From Bacillota bacterium (GTDB taxonomy: Bacteria; Bacillota; Clostridia; Lachnospirales; WQUN01): a stretch of DNA of 23,267 bases. The stretch covers positions 1 through 23,267 of the forward strand of contig WQUN01000144.1 in assembly GCA_009782085.1 (NCBI GenBank). Reading direction: 5' to 3'. The notes below the pieces were generated by a model. It made no database searches. It was given only the letters and a program-made list of their open reading frames with translations, and had not been told where the DNA came from. The number at the start of each line of letters is the position of its first letter. The first letter of the stretch is position 1. Both the position numbers and the translations under genes were made by a program. Shown in pieces: positions 1 through 8,571 of this stretch.

Positions 1-39
1 ATTTTGTGTGACTGTTCGTTGTAGTGTTAAATGTTTCCC

Positions 40-333
40 TTACTCGCACGCCCTGTAAAGCGTCACCTTGCTCTCCCCGCCAGGCTCTTTCAGCGCGTCC
101 AGCATCGGTATGATCCGCCTGAAATGCGCGGACTGCATGTGCGCGTCCAGGTGCGCCCGGCTCTCCCAGGATTCCAGGAAGGCGAGGGAGGCGTCGTCGC
201 TCGTGTCCTCGAACAGAGCGTAAGACAGGCAGCCGGCCTCCTTCCTGGTCTCCGCGGCCATCTCGCGGGCGAGCCGCTTGTATTCCTCAACGCATTCCTT
301 TTTGACGCGGCTGACGGCCACTACGTTTATCAT
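40..333 (-). CDS. Antibiotic biosynthesis monooxygenase (ABM)-fold protein, YgiN-like
   Basis: This 97-residue protein fits the ABM ferredoxin-like fold (dimeric alpha-beta barrel). It opens with a beta strand (INVVAVSRVK), followed by a helix carrying the E-x-x-R-x-L-A pattern, a CLSYALFEDT strand, and the family-typical FLESWESRAHLDAHMQSAHF stretch at about residues 53-71. Relatives include quinol monooxygenases such as YgiN and haem-degrading or otherwise uncharacterised enzymes, so the substrate cannot be assigned. AGGAGG lies 6 nt before the ATG. It starts 37 bp after tyrS stops and is probably the last gene of the long minus-strand operon. No terminator is visible in bases 1-39. The fold is fairly sure; the enzymatic role is unknown. 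Confidence 0.8.
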   Translation of the reverse strand: MINVVAVSRVKKECVEEYKRLAREMAAETRKEAGCLSYALFEDTSDDASLAFLESWESRAHLDAHMQSAHFRRIIPMLDALKEPGGESKVTLYRACE

Positions 334-370
334 CGGAATCCTCCTTATTGTTGAGTTTCAGAGGGTACTC

Positions 371-1558
371 TCATTTTCCCGTGAAAACCACCTTCACGAA
401 CCTGTTCTTCCCCCGGCTGACCACGACCTCCCCGGTTCCGGCGACGACCCGGCCTATGTCCGTCTCGGGCTCGTTGTCCAGCTTGACCCCGCCGCCGGCG
501 ATGAGCCGCCTGGCGTCGCCCTTCGACGAGGCGAAGCCAATCGCGGCGACAAGATCGACAATACCTATGTCCCCGGCGGGCATCTCGACCCGGTCCATCC
601 GCTCCGGCAGCCTCCGGCCGGCGACCTCCAGGTAGCGGTTTCTGGCGGCTTCCACGGCTTCGCGCCCGTGGTACAGCGCCGTGATCTCCGCGGCGTAGGC
701 GAAGTGCGCCTCGCGGATGTCTTTTGCCATAAGGGCGGAGAACTCCGCCTCGGGAACGTCGGTCGTTAGCCTGAAATAGTCGCCCATAAGCGGATCCGGG
801 ACTTTCATGGCCTTCTCGAACATGATCTCCGGCGGCTCGTCGACGCCGATGTAGTTGTCCAGGGATTTGCCCATCTTCTCCGCGCCGTCCAGGCCCGGCA
901 GGAGCGGGAACGCGATGACCACCTGCTGGGGCTGGCCGTAGTCGCGCTGAAGCTCGCGCCCGACGAGCATGTTGAATGTCTGGTCCGTGCCGCCGATTTC
1001 TATGTCGGCGCGGAGCGCCACCGAATCGTAGCCCTGCATCAGCGGATACAACAGCTCGTGCAGGCCGATCGGCGCTTTTTCGGCGTAGCGCTTGGCGAAA
1101 TCGTCCCGCTCCAGCACTTGGGCAAGGGTGTATTTGGCGGTCAGCGTGAGCGTTTCGGCAAAGGTCAGCTTGGAGAGCCATTCGGAGTTGAAGACGATCG
1201 TGGTCTTTTCCACGTCCAGCATTTTGGAAACCTGTTTCAGGTAGCTCTCCGCGTTGGCGCGGGTCTGCTCAAAGGTCAGCGGCGAGCGCGTCTTGCTCCT
1301 GCCGGTCGGGTCGCCGACCATGCCGGTGTAATCGCCGATCAGGAACACGATCTCATGCCCCAGATCCTGCAGTAGCTTCATCTTGCGAAGCGGCACGCTG
1401 TGGCCTATGGTCAGGTTCGGCCTGCTGGGGTCGGCGCCGAACTTGACCCTCAGGCGCTTCCCGCTGAAAAGCCTTTCCTTCAGGGCGTCCTCGGAATAGA
1501 TGGCCGCCGTTTCCCGTCGAAATATCTCAAAGACTTCCCGGATTTTATCGCTTTCCAT
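371..1558 (-). CDS. tyrS: Tyrosyl-tRNA synthetase
   Basis: This 395-aa class I aminoacyl-tRNA synthetase charges tRNA-Tyr in the cytoplasm. The HIGH-type signature appears as TIGH (residues 50-53) and the KMSKS loop as KMGKS (228-232). Between them is the tyrosine-binding segment GGTDQTFNMLVGRELQ (189-204), diagnostic for TyrRS. A C-terminal S4-like RNA-binding domain follows (about 335-395, with SSKGDARRLIAGGGVKLD). Length and motif spacing fit the TyrZ-like branch of bacterial TyrRS. AAGGAG sits 7 nt before the ATG. The gene starts 18 bp after trxA stops, so it is co-transcribed. No T-box leader precedes it, which is notable because clostridial tyrS genes are often T-box controlled. Confidence 0.97.
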   Translation of the reverse strand: MESDKIREVFEIFRRETAAIYSEDALKERLFSGKRLRVKFGADPSRPNLTIGHSVPLRKMKLLQDLGHEIVFLIGDYTGMVGDPTGRSKTRSPLTFEQTRANAESYLKQVSKMLDVEKTTIVFNSEWLSKLTFAETLTLTAKYTLAQVLERDDFAKRYAEKAPIGLHELLYPLMQGYDSVALRADIEIGGTDQTFNMLVGRELQRDYGQPQQVVIAFPLLPGLDGAEKMGKSLDNYIGVDEPPEIMFEKAMKVPDPLMGDYFRLTTDVPEAEFSALMAKDIREAHFAYAAEITALYHGREAVEAARNRYLEVAGRRLPERMDRVEMPAGDIGIVDLVAAIGFASSKGDARRLIAGGGVKLDNEPETDIGRVVAGTGEVVVSRGKNRFVKVVFTGK

Positions 1559-1576
1559 GCGGATTCTCCTTTTAAA

Positions 1577-1888
1577 CTACTTCACCAGGTCCATCAAAGC
1601 CGCCTTGGGCACCGCGCCGATGACTCTCTTGTAGAACTTCCCGTCCTTGAACGACACGATATTCGGGATGCTGGACACCTGAAACTCCATCGCTATCTCC
1701 GGGCACGCGTCCGTGTCCACCTTGCAGACCTCGAACCTGCCGCCGCTCTCCGCGGCCATTTCCTCCAGCACCGGCGCGATCATCCTGCACGGCCCGCACC
1801 ACGTCGCGAAAAAGTCCACGATCACCGGTACCTTGCTGTTCGCGATTGTCTCATGGAAATTGGAGCTGTTCAATACCTTTACCGCCAT
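1577..1888 (-). CDS. trxA: Thioredoxin
   Basis: This is a 103-aa single-domain thioredoxin, the normal length for the family. The redox motif WCGPC occupies residues 30-34 (Cys31/Cys34), preceded by VIVDFFATW, and the cis-proline segment SSIPN (Pro74) is in place. It acts as a cytoplasmic dithiol reductant for ribonucleotide reductase, peroxidases and other disulfide targets. GGGAGG lies upstream of the ATG with normal spacing. It sits between holA (20 bp upstream) and tyrS (18 bp downstream), so it is read as an operon member. No thioredoxin reductase gene is in the window. It carries two extra cysteines (Cys54 and Cys61) outside the active site. Confidence 0.95.
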   Translation of the reverse strand: MAVKVLNSSNFHETIANSKVPVIVDFFATWCGPCRMIAPVLEEMAAESGGRFEVCKVDTDACPEIAMEFQVSSIPNIVSFKDGKFYKRVIGAVPKAALMDLVK

Positions 1889-1908
1889 TTCTATTCCTCC
1901 CTTAATAT

Positions 1909-2877
1909 TTATTTATTATTATATCCCCCGCTAAGCCTCAATATCAGCATCTCCACTCCGAGCCTGTCTCCGACGAGCCCGGTCTTTACGGCCACGTCGG
2001 TCTCCAGGCAGTCTTCCAGGGCTTTTCTCATGTCCCGGAGCGTGCGCCCCGCGCCCTGGCGTAGGTATTCCTCCGCGGCAAAGCCCCGAAGCGACAGGCG
2101 GTCGGATATCTCCCCCATGCCGAACCCTTTCGCGGCGAGACCGGCGCATTGGAGCATTATCCGGAACTGCCTGGCGATCATGGATAGAATACGCAGGGGT
2201 TCTTCTCTCATTATGAGCATGTTGTTGTAAATGTCAAGGGCGGCCTTTACGTTTTTGCCGCCGACGGCGTCCGTTAGGTCGAACACGCGGGCCGCCAGGG
2301 ACGGCGAGCACACGGCCCCGACGTCCGCAGCGGCGATTTCCCGCCTTTCCCCGACGTAGGCCGTTAGCTTGCCCAACTCGTTTTTAACGCTGTACATGTC
2401 CTGGGCGACAGTCCGCAGCAACACGGCGGCGCAGCTTCGCGTAAGGGTTTTGCCGGCTTTTTCCGCCTCGCCGCAGATCCAGTTTATCATATCCTTTTCG
2501 CCCGGGGTTTTGAACTCCGCGACCTCGCCCTGTTCGGCGAGTTTTTTGTAGAGCTTCCCGCGCCTGTCCACGCCGTCCTCCGCGAAAATCAAGGCGGTGC
2601 TCTCCGGCGTCTCGTCCAGAAAGCGGGCGATATGCTCCGAATCATCCTTTCGCCCGGGCGAAAAAAGCCCCGAGCCCGAGACGACGACGACCCGCGTTTC
2701 CGCCAGGAACGGCGCGGTCAAAGCGGCATCGATGATCTGCCGGGCAGGGACGGCCTTCCCCTCGAAAAAGTCGCGGTTCATCAGCTCGGCCCCCGGGGGG
2801 AGCAGCTTCGCGCAGATTTCGGCCAGGCGGCGGTTCACAAGGTATTTTTCGTCGCCGTACAGGAGGCGCGGCTTCAT
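1909..2877 (-). CDS. holA: DNA polymerase III delta subunit
   Basis: This 322-aa protein matches HolA, the clamp-loader subunit that opens the beta sliding clamp. It begins with the family-typical LLYGDEKYLVNRRLAEI, followed by an acidic segment with NRDFFEGK, then APFLAETRVVVVSGSGLF. A helical lid domain follows and the C-terminal collar helices contain ILSMIARQFRIMLQ. I chose the ATG at 2877 rather than an in-frame ATG 17 codons upstream, because GGAAGG lies just before it and the homology begins there. comEC ends 25 bp upstream. The comEC-holA adjacency is a recurrent Bacillota arrangement and supports the call, which is otherwise based on a moderately divergent sequence. Confidence 0.9.
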   Translation of the reverse strand: MKPRLLYGDEKYLVNRRLAEICAKLLPPGAELMNRDFFEGKAVPARQIIDAALTAPFLAETRVVVVSGSGLFSPGRKDDSEHIARFLDETPESTALIFAEDGVDRRGKLYKKLAEQGEVAEFKTPGEKDMINWICGEAEKAGKTLTRSCAAVLLRTVAQDMYSVKNELGKLTAYVGERREIAAADVGAVCSPSLAARVFDLTDAVGGKNVKAALDIYNNMLIMREEPLRILSMIARQFRIMLQCAGLAAKGFGMGEISDRLSLRGFAAEEYLRQGAGRTLRDMRKALEDCLETDVAVKTGLVGDRLGVEMLILRLSGGYNNK

Positions 2878-2902
2878 GGGGTCACCTTCCGTAAGATGTT
2901 TT

Positions 2903-5134
2903 CTATGGCGGCAGCATCGTGGTAACAACCATCCGCCGCGGCGGGCCTATGCCCCCGGCGCTTATAGTGACCGCCCCGCGGGACGCGGCGTCGTAGAGCG
3001 GTATGCCCCGCGACGCCATGTACAGCGCGGCTTCCGCGCTAACCCGGCTTCCGCCCGGGGCGGCGGCCCCCGCCACGGCGATTTCCGGGGCGGCGGCGTC
3101 CGTCAGCGCTTCCCATATGCCGGCCTTTCCGGGTAAAAAGAGCGCGTCGGCCGCCAGTTCGTTTCCGTATTTTATCACATCTTCCGGAGCCCAGTCCAGC
3201 CCCTCCGCGAACAGGACCGAAACCCCGTCCGCCGACGCCCGGAACGCGTACGCGCCGTCCCCGTCCGGGCCCATGACGTCGACTGTGATCCCGCCCAGCG
3301 TCACCGCGTCGCCGTCCCGGATCTCAGTCACCTCCGCCCCGGAGGGGTAGCCGGCGCCGCCTGGCGGGGCGAACAGGCGGCGGATCTTCTTTTCGCCGGC
3401 CAGGACGTTTGCCATCGCCGCGTCCGCGCCGTCCGCGCGGGACAGAAAAACCGCCGCGACGCTGTCGATCCCGAGATAGTCCAGATAGGCCGCCGGCGCG
3501 TTCTGCGTCAGGCCCGCGCCGAACAGCACGGCCTCGCGGCCGCGGACGGCGACCGCGCAACCGTCCCGCGGGGAGGCGGGTTCCGTCACGCGAAGCCCGC
3601 CTCCGTACCTGCCATAGGCGAAAAGCGCCGCCGCCGCGGCAAACAGGCAGAGAAACGCGCGCCTGCCGGTTTTGCCGGGTATGGGTTTCGACAGCCAGAG
3701 GGCGAGGGCCAATACGCACGCGTATGCCAGGATATAGAGCGGGACCCCGGGCCTCCCGGTCAAAAGGGCCGAAAAGGGCAGCGCCGTGAAAAAGCTGCAT
3801 ACATAATCGTAGAACCTCAGCAGATAGTACGCGGCCCCGCCGGCGAAGGAGGCCGCGGTCAGCGAAAAGAGCCCCGCGAAGCCGGCCGCTGTCGCGGCGA
3901 CCATCAGCAAAGACGTCGTGGGCAGGATTATCATGTTGACCAATATGGAGTATGTCTGGAAGGTATAGAAATGCCAGCTCATCACCGGGAGCATCCCCAG
4001 AGTGGCCGCCGCGGACGACCCCGCGAGGCCCTTTGCCCTGCCGAGGCCGCCTTTGCCGAAGGCCCTCACCAACGGCGCGGCCAGCGCGGATATGCCGTAT
4101 ACCGCGGAAAACGACAGCTGGAAGCCGGCGTCCAGGAGGTAGAGAGGCTCGTATATCAGCAGGCACAGGCAGGCGAACGCGATCGACGACGTGAAATCCC
4201 GCTCCCTGTACAGGAGCCGCCCGACGATCACCACGGCGGACATGACGAGCGAGCGGACGGCCGGCATACCCGCGCCGGTCATCACGGTGTAGGCGGCCGC
4301 GAAAGCCAGCGTCAGCACGCCGCGGAGCCTGGAGCCGGTCAGGCGTTTCAGCAGGAAAAAGATCACGGCGGAGATTATGGTGACGTGCAGGCCGGAGACG
4401 CTCAGGATATGGTATATCCCGGCGGCGCGGTAGAGCTCCTGGGTGTATGCGTCGAGGCCCGACCTGTCGCCCAGCACGATGGACTTGACCAGCCCGGCCT
4501 CCTCCGGCGGGAAAATTGCGTCGTAGACCGCGCAAAGCCGCTCCCGGAAGGAATACAGCGCGAGCGCGGGGCTCCGGCGGACCTCGCCCTTGGACAGGAC
4601 CGTCGGATACGCCTGATAATCCGTCTTCCGCGATTTATAGTACCAGTACGCGTCGAACCCGCCGGGAGCGGCCGCGTGTTCAAGCCGGGCGAGCTTACCC
4701 GAGAGCGTGACGGCCTGGCCGATCACCGCGCTTTCCCCGTCCGGAAAAGTCGCGGCTATTACAAAGGCGGTTTTGCGTCCGTCGGCCTCCAGGCATTTGA
4801 AGCGGATCGCCTGACGCCCGCCGCCCGTTTCGAAAACGTCGAGCACCACGCCCGACATGGTCAGGGTCTGCCCGGAATCCGCCAGAGCTTCCGCGGCGGG
4901 GTCGCGCGGGGCGGCGCTCCTGGCGGCCAAAAGCGCGCCGAGGGCGAAAAACAGCAGATAAGCCATAATATAGCGCCGCCCGGCGAAATACGCCATGAGG
5001 CCGGCCGCGCCCCCGAAGGCCAGGAAAACCAGCGCGAACGCCGCGAGGGAGCGCGAAAAGAGGGCCGCGAGCACCCCGCCCGCGAAAAACGCGAGCGCCC
5101 AGACGATCGGGCGGCGCCTCAACGCGTCTGTCAT
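2903..5134 (-). CDS. comEC: ComEC/Rec2 DNA-uptake channel with a degenerate metallo-beta-lactamase-like domain
   Basis: This 743-aa polytopic membrane protein is the putative channel that passes single-stranded DNA across the membrane during transformation. N-terminal membrane helices (about 10-70) precede an OB-like DUF4131 region (about 90-180). The Competence domain carries LGDRSG and the hallmark HILSVSGLH (242-250), then many membrane helices to about residue 505. The C-terminal part (about 515-743) aligns in order with the usual metallo-beta-lactamase-like domain. However, the expected LTHxHxDH is LSRADGAD (564-571), the later HHGS-type motif is LPGKAG, and no histidines replace them. 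The start at 5134 gives an ATGA overlap with the upstream GerMN gene; an open frame upstream of it is not protein-like. DNA uptake may be intact while nuclease activity is probably lost. Confidence 0.93.
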   Translation of the reverse strand: MTDALRRRPIVWALAFFAGGVLAALFSRSLAAFALVFLAFGGAAGLMAYFAGRRYIMAYLLFFALGALLAARSAAPRDPAAEALADSGQTLTMSGVVLDVFETGGGRQAIRFKCLEADGRKTAFVIAATFPDGESAVIGQAVTLSGKLARLEHAAAPGGFDAYWYYKSRKTDYQAYPTVLSKGEVRRSPALALYSFRERLCAVYDAIFPPEEAGLVKSIVLGDRSGLDAYTQELYRAAGIYHILSVSGLHVTIISAVIFFLLKRLTGSRLRGVLTLAFAAAYTVMTGAGMPAVRSLVMSAVVIVGRLLYRERDFTSSIAFACLCLLIYEPLYLLDAGFQLSFSAVYGISALAAPLVRAFGKGGLGRAKGLAGSSAAATLGMLPVMSWHFYTFQTYSILVNMIILPTTSLLMVAATAAGFAGLFSLTAASFAGGAAYYLLRFYDYVCSFFTALPFSALLTGRPGVPLYILAYACVLALALWLSKPIPGKTGRRAFLCLFAAAAALFAYGRYGGGLRVTEPASPRDGCAVAVRGREAVLFGAGLTQNAPAAYLDYLGIDSVAAVFLSRADGADAAMANVLAGEKKIRRLFAPPGGAGYPSGAEVTEIRDGDAVTLGGITVDVMGPDGDGAYAFRASADGVSVLFAEGLDWAPEDVIKYGNELAADALFLPGKAGIWEALTDAAAPEIAVAGAAAPGGSRVSAEAALYMASRGIPLYDAASRGAVTISAGGIGPPRRMVVTTMLPP

Positions 5135-6123
5135 TGAGCGCCGCCCCGTATCGGCGAGGCGTCCCGCTCGACGGCCTTGCTGAGGTCGGCGGCGCCCCTG
5201 TACATGTCGATGGATTCGGAGTCCACCAGGAACTTGACCTTGTCGACGCCCGCCAGCTCCGTCAGGGAGTCGGCTATCGCCAGGACAGTCGTCTTGGGCA
5301 GGCACGCGCCGTCGGGGACCTTCGTCAGGAAGTCCGCGCTAAGGCTGACATAGCAGACGCCGTCCTCAGTCTTGACGTCCTGAAGCTTTATGTCGGGCGG
5401 GAGGACGGGATAGCTCCCGTCGTCCCGCGGCCCGGCGATCAGCTCTTTTACCACGTAGGAGGCCGTGTCCGTATCGGGGTTGACCTCGACATTGCGGTTC
5501 TCGGGAACCAGAACGTCGCCGTCCGCGTTCGTGAAATAGAGGACGAGGGTCTTGACCTCAGCCTTTGCCCACGGCAGGGACGGGTTCAGAACCAGGTCGT
5601 TCTTGGTGAGCAGGCCGATCGGCTCGCCCGTGCTGCCGGTGAGCTTCACGCCCTCCACATATATCTGCACGTTGCCGATAAACGGCAGGCCGGTCATCGT
5701 CCAGACAAAGCTCGCGCGGAAGAACAGCTCCTGGAGCGGGGTCATATCGCGGTATTCCTTCGAGAAATCCACCTCGAAGGTCTTGGTCGCGGCGTTGTCG
5801 GACATGGCCCGGATCGTGGGGCTGTCCCGGAGCTGCATGTTGTCCGGGTATGTCTTGGTCAGGTTTTTGTTCTTCGGCCCCTCCATGAACGCGTCCAGAA
5901 CGCTGCCCGCGATTTCCGTGTCGGCCTCGCCGGTGATCGCGCGGTCCTCGTATTCGATCGTGTTTGTCGAGGAATTGAGAAAGTATACCCGCGCGGTCTC
6001 CTGGGAGACTTCCGGCTTTATCGCGCAATAGGGCAGAAGCGCCGTAAAGATAACGGCGGACAGGAATATGACCGGCAGTTTCAGGCGTTTGTGCGTAAGT
6101 ATGGTTATGTATGAACGTTTCAT
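5131..6123 (-). CDS. Membrane-anchored protein with two GerMN domains
   Basis: This 330-aa protein has a positively charged N-terminus and one hydrophobic segment (about 14-32), so it should be exported and anchored at the outer face of the membrane. Two copies of the GerMN fold follow, about 44-165 and 190-310. Each carries the RVYFLN or LVLYFTN opening strand, a V-x-x-L-x-x-G-P helix (VLDAFMEGP; VVKELIAGP) and a late VDFS or VSLS strand. The GerM family is known from spore germination and sporulation envelope proteins, but GerMN proteins also occur outside that role. LPYC (30-33) resembles a lipobox, but Tyr at -1 makes lipidation doubtful. The ATG at 6123 follows GGGGG. The gene overlaps comEC by 4 bp. 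Confidence 0.82.
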   Translation of the reverse strand: MKRSYITILTHKRLKLPVIFLSAVIFTALLPYCAIKPEVSQETARVYFLNSSTNTIEYEDRAITGEADTEIAGSVLDAFMEGPKNKNLTKTYPDNMQLRDSPTIRAMSDNAATKTFEVDFSKEYRDMTPLQELFFRASFVWTMTGLPFIGNVQIYVEGVKLTGSTGEPIGLLTKNDLVLNPSLPWAKAEVKTLVLYFTNADGDVLVPENRNVEVNPDTDTASYVVKELIAGPRDDGSYPVLPPDIKLQDVKTEDGVCYVSLSADFLTKVPDGACLPKTTVLAIADSLTELAGVDKVKFLVDSESIDMYRGAADLSKAVERDASPIRGGAQ

Positions 6124-6127
6124 AAAA

Positions 6128-6379
6128 TTATCCCCCGCGCTTTTCGGAAACAAAGCAGTAGGCTCCAAAGACGAGGCCGCAGACGATCAAAACGATCGCG
6201 ACGGTATCGGCAAACGCAAAATTCATGATGAAATCAATAGGGGTATAGGAACCTGTCGTCGTTTGAAATACAATCAGCGCAATTTTAGGCGTGACCTCGT
6301 TTATAACGCTCGTCATGACGAGAGTCGCTGCGCCCAAGAGAATGCCGATCATGCTCACAATAAATCCCGATTTTTTCAT
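6128..6379 (-). CDS. Small two-helix membrane protein of unknown function
   Basis: This 83-aa protein has two predicted membrane helices, about residues 4-26 (GFIVSMIGILLGAATLVM) and 57-77, joined by a short polar loop, with a basic tail (SEKRGG). I do not recognise a family. It ends 4 bp before the GerMN gene, so the two are very likely translated together. Its SD (GGAAGG) lies inside a perfect 12-bp palindrome. The position between a sensor kinase and an envelope protein suggests an envelope role, but that is only context. Confidence 0.65.
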   Translation of the reverse strand: MKKSGFIVSMIGILLGAATLVMTSVINEVTPKIALIVFQTTTGSYTPIDFIMNFAFADTVAIVLIVCGLVFGAYCFVSEKRGG

Positions 6380-6388
6380 GGTTTGCCA

Positions 6389-6433
6389 CCTTCCGGAAGG
6401 TTATGATTTGACAGTATGCTATCCAATGTCAAA
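6389..6433. promoter_or_regulatory. Paired palindromes in the kinase/small-membrane-protein gap
   Basis: The 78-bp gap holds a perfect 12-bp palindrome, CCTTCCGGAAGG (6389-6400), which on the minus strand contains the SD of the gene starting at 6379. It also holds an inverted repeat TTTGACA-N13-TGTCAAA (6407-6433). The TTGACA on the minus strand could serve as a -35 box, although no good -10 follows at 17 bp. This may be an operator or an internal promoter, but there is no known-site match. Confidence 0.35.
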
Positions 6434-6457
6434 AATAGTCGCGCCGCCATTCCCGCC

Positions 6458-7885
6458 TCACCGCCTGATCGGCACCCTGACCGTGAATATCGACCCCTCG
6501 TTCTCCTTGCTGACCACGCGGATGCCGCCGTTGTGCAGCAAAACGGCGGCGCGGGTGATGGCCAGGCCGAGGCCCGTGCCGCCCGTCTCCCTGTCCCTGG
6601 TCTTGTCCACGCGGTAGAACCTGTCGAAGATCTTCGGCAGTTCGTCCTCGGAGATGCCGATGCCCGTGTCGGACACCGTTATATAGGCGTCCTGGTGGTC
6701 GGCGTCCACGGCCACCCGGACCGTGCCCTCCGGCGGCGTGTATTTGACGCCGTTCTCCACGAGGTTGGTAATCGCCAGGGACAGCTTCACCTCGTCCGCG
6801 TCGATGGTGACCTCGCGGTTGCTCTCCAGGATCAGGTCTATGTGTTTCTCCTCGGCCAGCGGGGACAGGCGCTTCAGCACGCTCTCCAGCATCCTGTTCA
6901 GGTCGGTCTTGGCGATGTTCAGCGTCGTATCCTGCCTGTCCAGCTTGACCAGGTTAAGCAGGTCGCTTACGATATAGGTCATCCTGTCCACTTCGGAGGT
7001 TATGTCCCGGAGGAACTCGCGGTACATGTCCACGGGCACCGCCTCCTGGAGCAATATCGACTCCGACAGGACTTTTATCGAGCTCAGCGGCGTCCTGAGC
7101 TCGTGGGAGACGTTGGCGACGAAGTCCTCGCGGCTCTTCTCGCTTTTCTCGAGTTTTTCGGTCATCTCGTTGAAGGCCCGGCCCATTTTGGCGTACTCGT
7201 CGTGCCCTTTCACCGTCACCCGCTGGCTGAAATGCCCCTCGGCCACCCTCTGCACGACCTTCAGGATATTTTTCAGCGGCGCGATCAAAAGCGAAGAGGC
7301 CCCCAGAACGAGCACGATCATCACCATGGCCGCGAGCGCCGCGTAGAGGATGAGCTTTTGCTGAATGTCCGACACTGACGTAAAAATGTCGTCCACGGAC
7401 GACACCAGCAGCACGGCCCCGACGATCTGCGCGTCGCCGTTTTCGACGGCGGCGGCCGCGTAGACGGCCTTTTCGGGCCGGCGGAGGGAGTAGCCGGTCT
7501 TTTTTTGAAGCGCGGTTATCACTTCGGGCACCAGAAGCGTCTTCCCGGTTTCGAGGCCGTTGGAGTCGGAGAGCGCCATGCAGCCGGAGTCGAACACCAA
7601 AATGCGGAAGCCCCCGTCGCGGCTCCTGGCGTTCAGGTCGACGTCCAGGTACCGCCTCGCGTCGGCGTCGGCGAGGTGGTCGAAGTAGCCGAGCCTGGAG
7701 ACGCTGCCGGAGATGATGTTGGCCGTGGTCAGCATGGTTTTTCGCCTGTCGGCCTCGAAATAGTTCTCTATCGCGGTCGTGATCGTGCCGAAGAATATCA
7801 GAAGCGGCACGAAGCATATGAAAAGATACGCCAAAGACAGCTTCCAGCGCAGGCTGAAGAACCTATTCGAAGTAATAGCCAACAC
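6458..7885 (-). CDS. Membrane sensor histidine kinase (HAMP-HisKA-HATPase_c)
   Basis: This 475-aa protein has the architecture of PhoR/ResE/WalK-type kinases. It has TM1 at about 15-35, an extracytoplasmic sensor region of about 140 residues, TM2 at about 178-203, and HAMP at about 204-255. The H-box VSHELRTPLSSIK places the phospho-acceptor at His261. The N-box is TNLVENGVKYTP (373-384), the G1 box SDTGIGI (405-411), the F-box IFDRFYRVD and the G2 box GGTGLGLAI. The start is a GTG at 7885, overlapping the response regulator by 23 bp, so translation is coupled; a TTG two codon positions away cannot be excluded. The signal is unknown. It is the cognate partner of the regulator at 7863-8561. 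Confidence 0.94.
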   Translation of the reverse strand: MLAITSNRFFSLRWKLSLAYLFICFVPLLIFFGTITTAIENYFEADRRKTMLTTANIISGSVSRLGYFDHLADADARRYLDVDLNARSRDGGFRILVFDSGCMALSDSNGLETGKTLLVPEVITALQKKTGYSLRRPEKAVYAAAAVENGDAQIVGAVLLVSSVDDIFTSVSDIQQKLILYAALAAMVMIVLVLGASSLLIAPLKNILKVVQRVAEGHFSQRVTVKGHDEYAKMGRAFNEMTEKLEKSEKSREDFVANVSHELRTPLSSIKVLSESILLQEAVPVDMYREFLRDITSEVDRMTYIVSDLLNLVKLDRQDTTLNIAKTDLNRMLESVLKRLSPLAEEKHIDLILESNREVTIDADEVKLSLAITNLVENGVKYTPPEGTVRVAVDADHQDAYITVSDTGIGISEDELPKIFDRFYRVDKTRDRETGGTGLGLAITRAAVLLHNGGIRVVSKENEGSIFTVRVPIRR

Positions 7886-8561
7886 CCCATTTGGTGTAGA
7901 GGTATTTAGGGTCGCTCGGGTTCTCCTCTATCTTTTCCCGCAGCCGCCTGACGTGGACGTCCACAGTGCGCGCGTCGCCGGGGTAGTCCTTGCCCCAGAC
8001 CGTGTTCAGAAGGTCCTCGCGGCTGTAGACCTTGCCGCGGTTGTCCATGAACAGGTCCAGCAGGTCGAACTCCCTGGCCGTGAGGTTGATCTCCGCGCCT
8101 TTAAGAAAGACGCGGCGGTCGTCCGGGTCGATCTCCAGGTCCCGGAGCCTCGTCCGGCGGTTGCGCTTTTCCGCGGCCTGCGTCGCGGCGTTTTTTTTCG
8201 CCATACGCCTCAGGATCGCCTTGATGCGCGCCTTAAGCTCGAGTATGTTGAACGGCTTGGTGATGTAGTCGTCCGCGCCGTAGTCCAGGCCCATGATCTT
8301 GTCCATATCCTCGCTCTTCGCCGTGACCATCAAAATGGGTATCGCGCTGAACTCCCGGATCTGCTGGCAGACTTCGAGGCCGCTGTATTTGGGGAGCATT
8401 ACGTCCAGCAGCACCATGTCGTACTCGTTCGCGCGGACCAGGCGCATGGCCTCCTCCCCGTCATAGGCCGCGTCCACGGTCATCCCGTCCTGCTCGAGGC
8501 TGAATTTTATCCCCTTGACGATCAGCTTTTCGTCGTCCACCACCAGTATCCGGTTAGCCAT
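7863..8561 (-). CDS. OmpR/PhoB-family response regulator
   Basis: This 232-aa protein has a receiver domain (1-120) and a winged-helix DNA-binding domain (about 138-232). The acidic pocket is VVDDE (Asp9/Asp10), the phosphorylation site is Asp53 in LLDVMLP, and the conserved Thr80 and Lys102 (TKPF) are present. The C-terminal domain shows LTAREFDLLDLF and the recognition-helix region RTVDVHVRRLREKIE, ending in the GVGYYF wing typical of the family. AGGAGG precedes the ATG. It is 10 bp downstream of comEA and overlaps the kinase gene, so the three are probably one transcript. Similarity to WalR/PhoP-type regulators is general and its regulon cannot be inferred. Confidence 0.95.
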   Translation of the reverse strand: MANRILVVDDEKLIVKGIKFSLEQDGMTVDAAYDGEEAMRLVRANEYDMVLLDVMLPKYSGLEVCQQIREFSAIPILMVTAKSEDMDKIMGLDYGADDYITKPFNILELKARIKAILRRMAKKNAATQAAEKRNRRTRLRDLEIDPDDRRVFLKGAEINLTAREFDLLDLFMDNRGKVYSREDLLNTVWGKDYPGDARTVDVHVRRLREKIEENPSDPKYLYTKWGVGYYFE

Positions 8562-8571
8562 GGCGATCCTC

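Noticed and set aside
1559..1576. A T-box leader for tyrS.
   Set aside because: Only 18 bp separate trxA and tyrS, leaving no space for a T-box.
6022..6036. A lipobox making the GerMN protein a lipoprotein.
   Set aside because: LPYC has Tyr at the -1 position, outside the usual Gly/Ala/Ser, so I kept it as a membrane-anchored protein.
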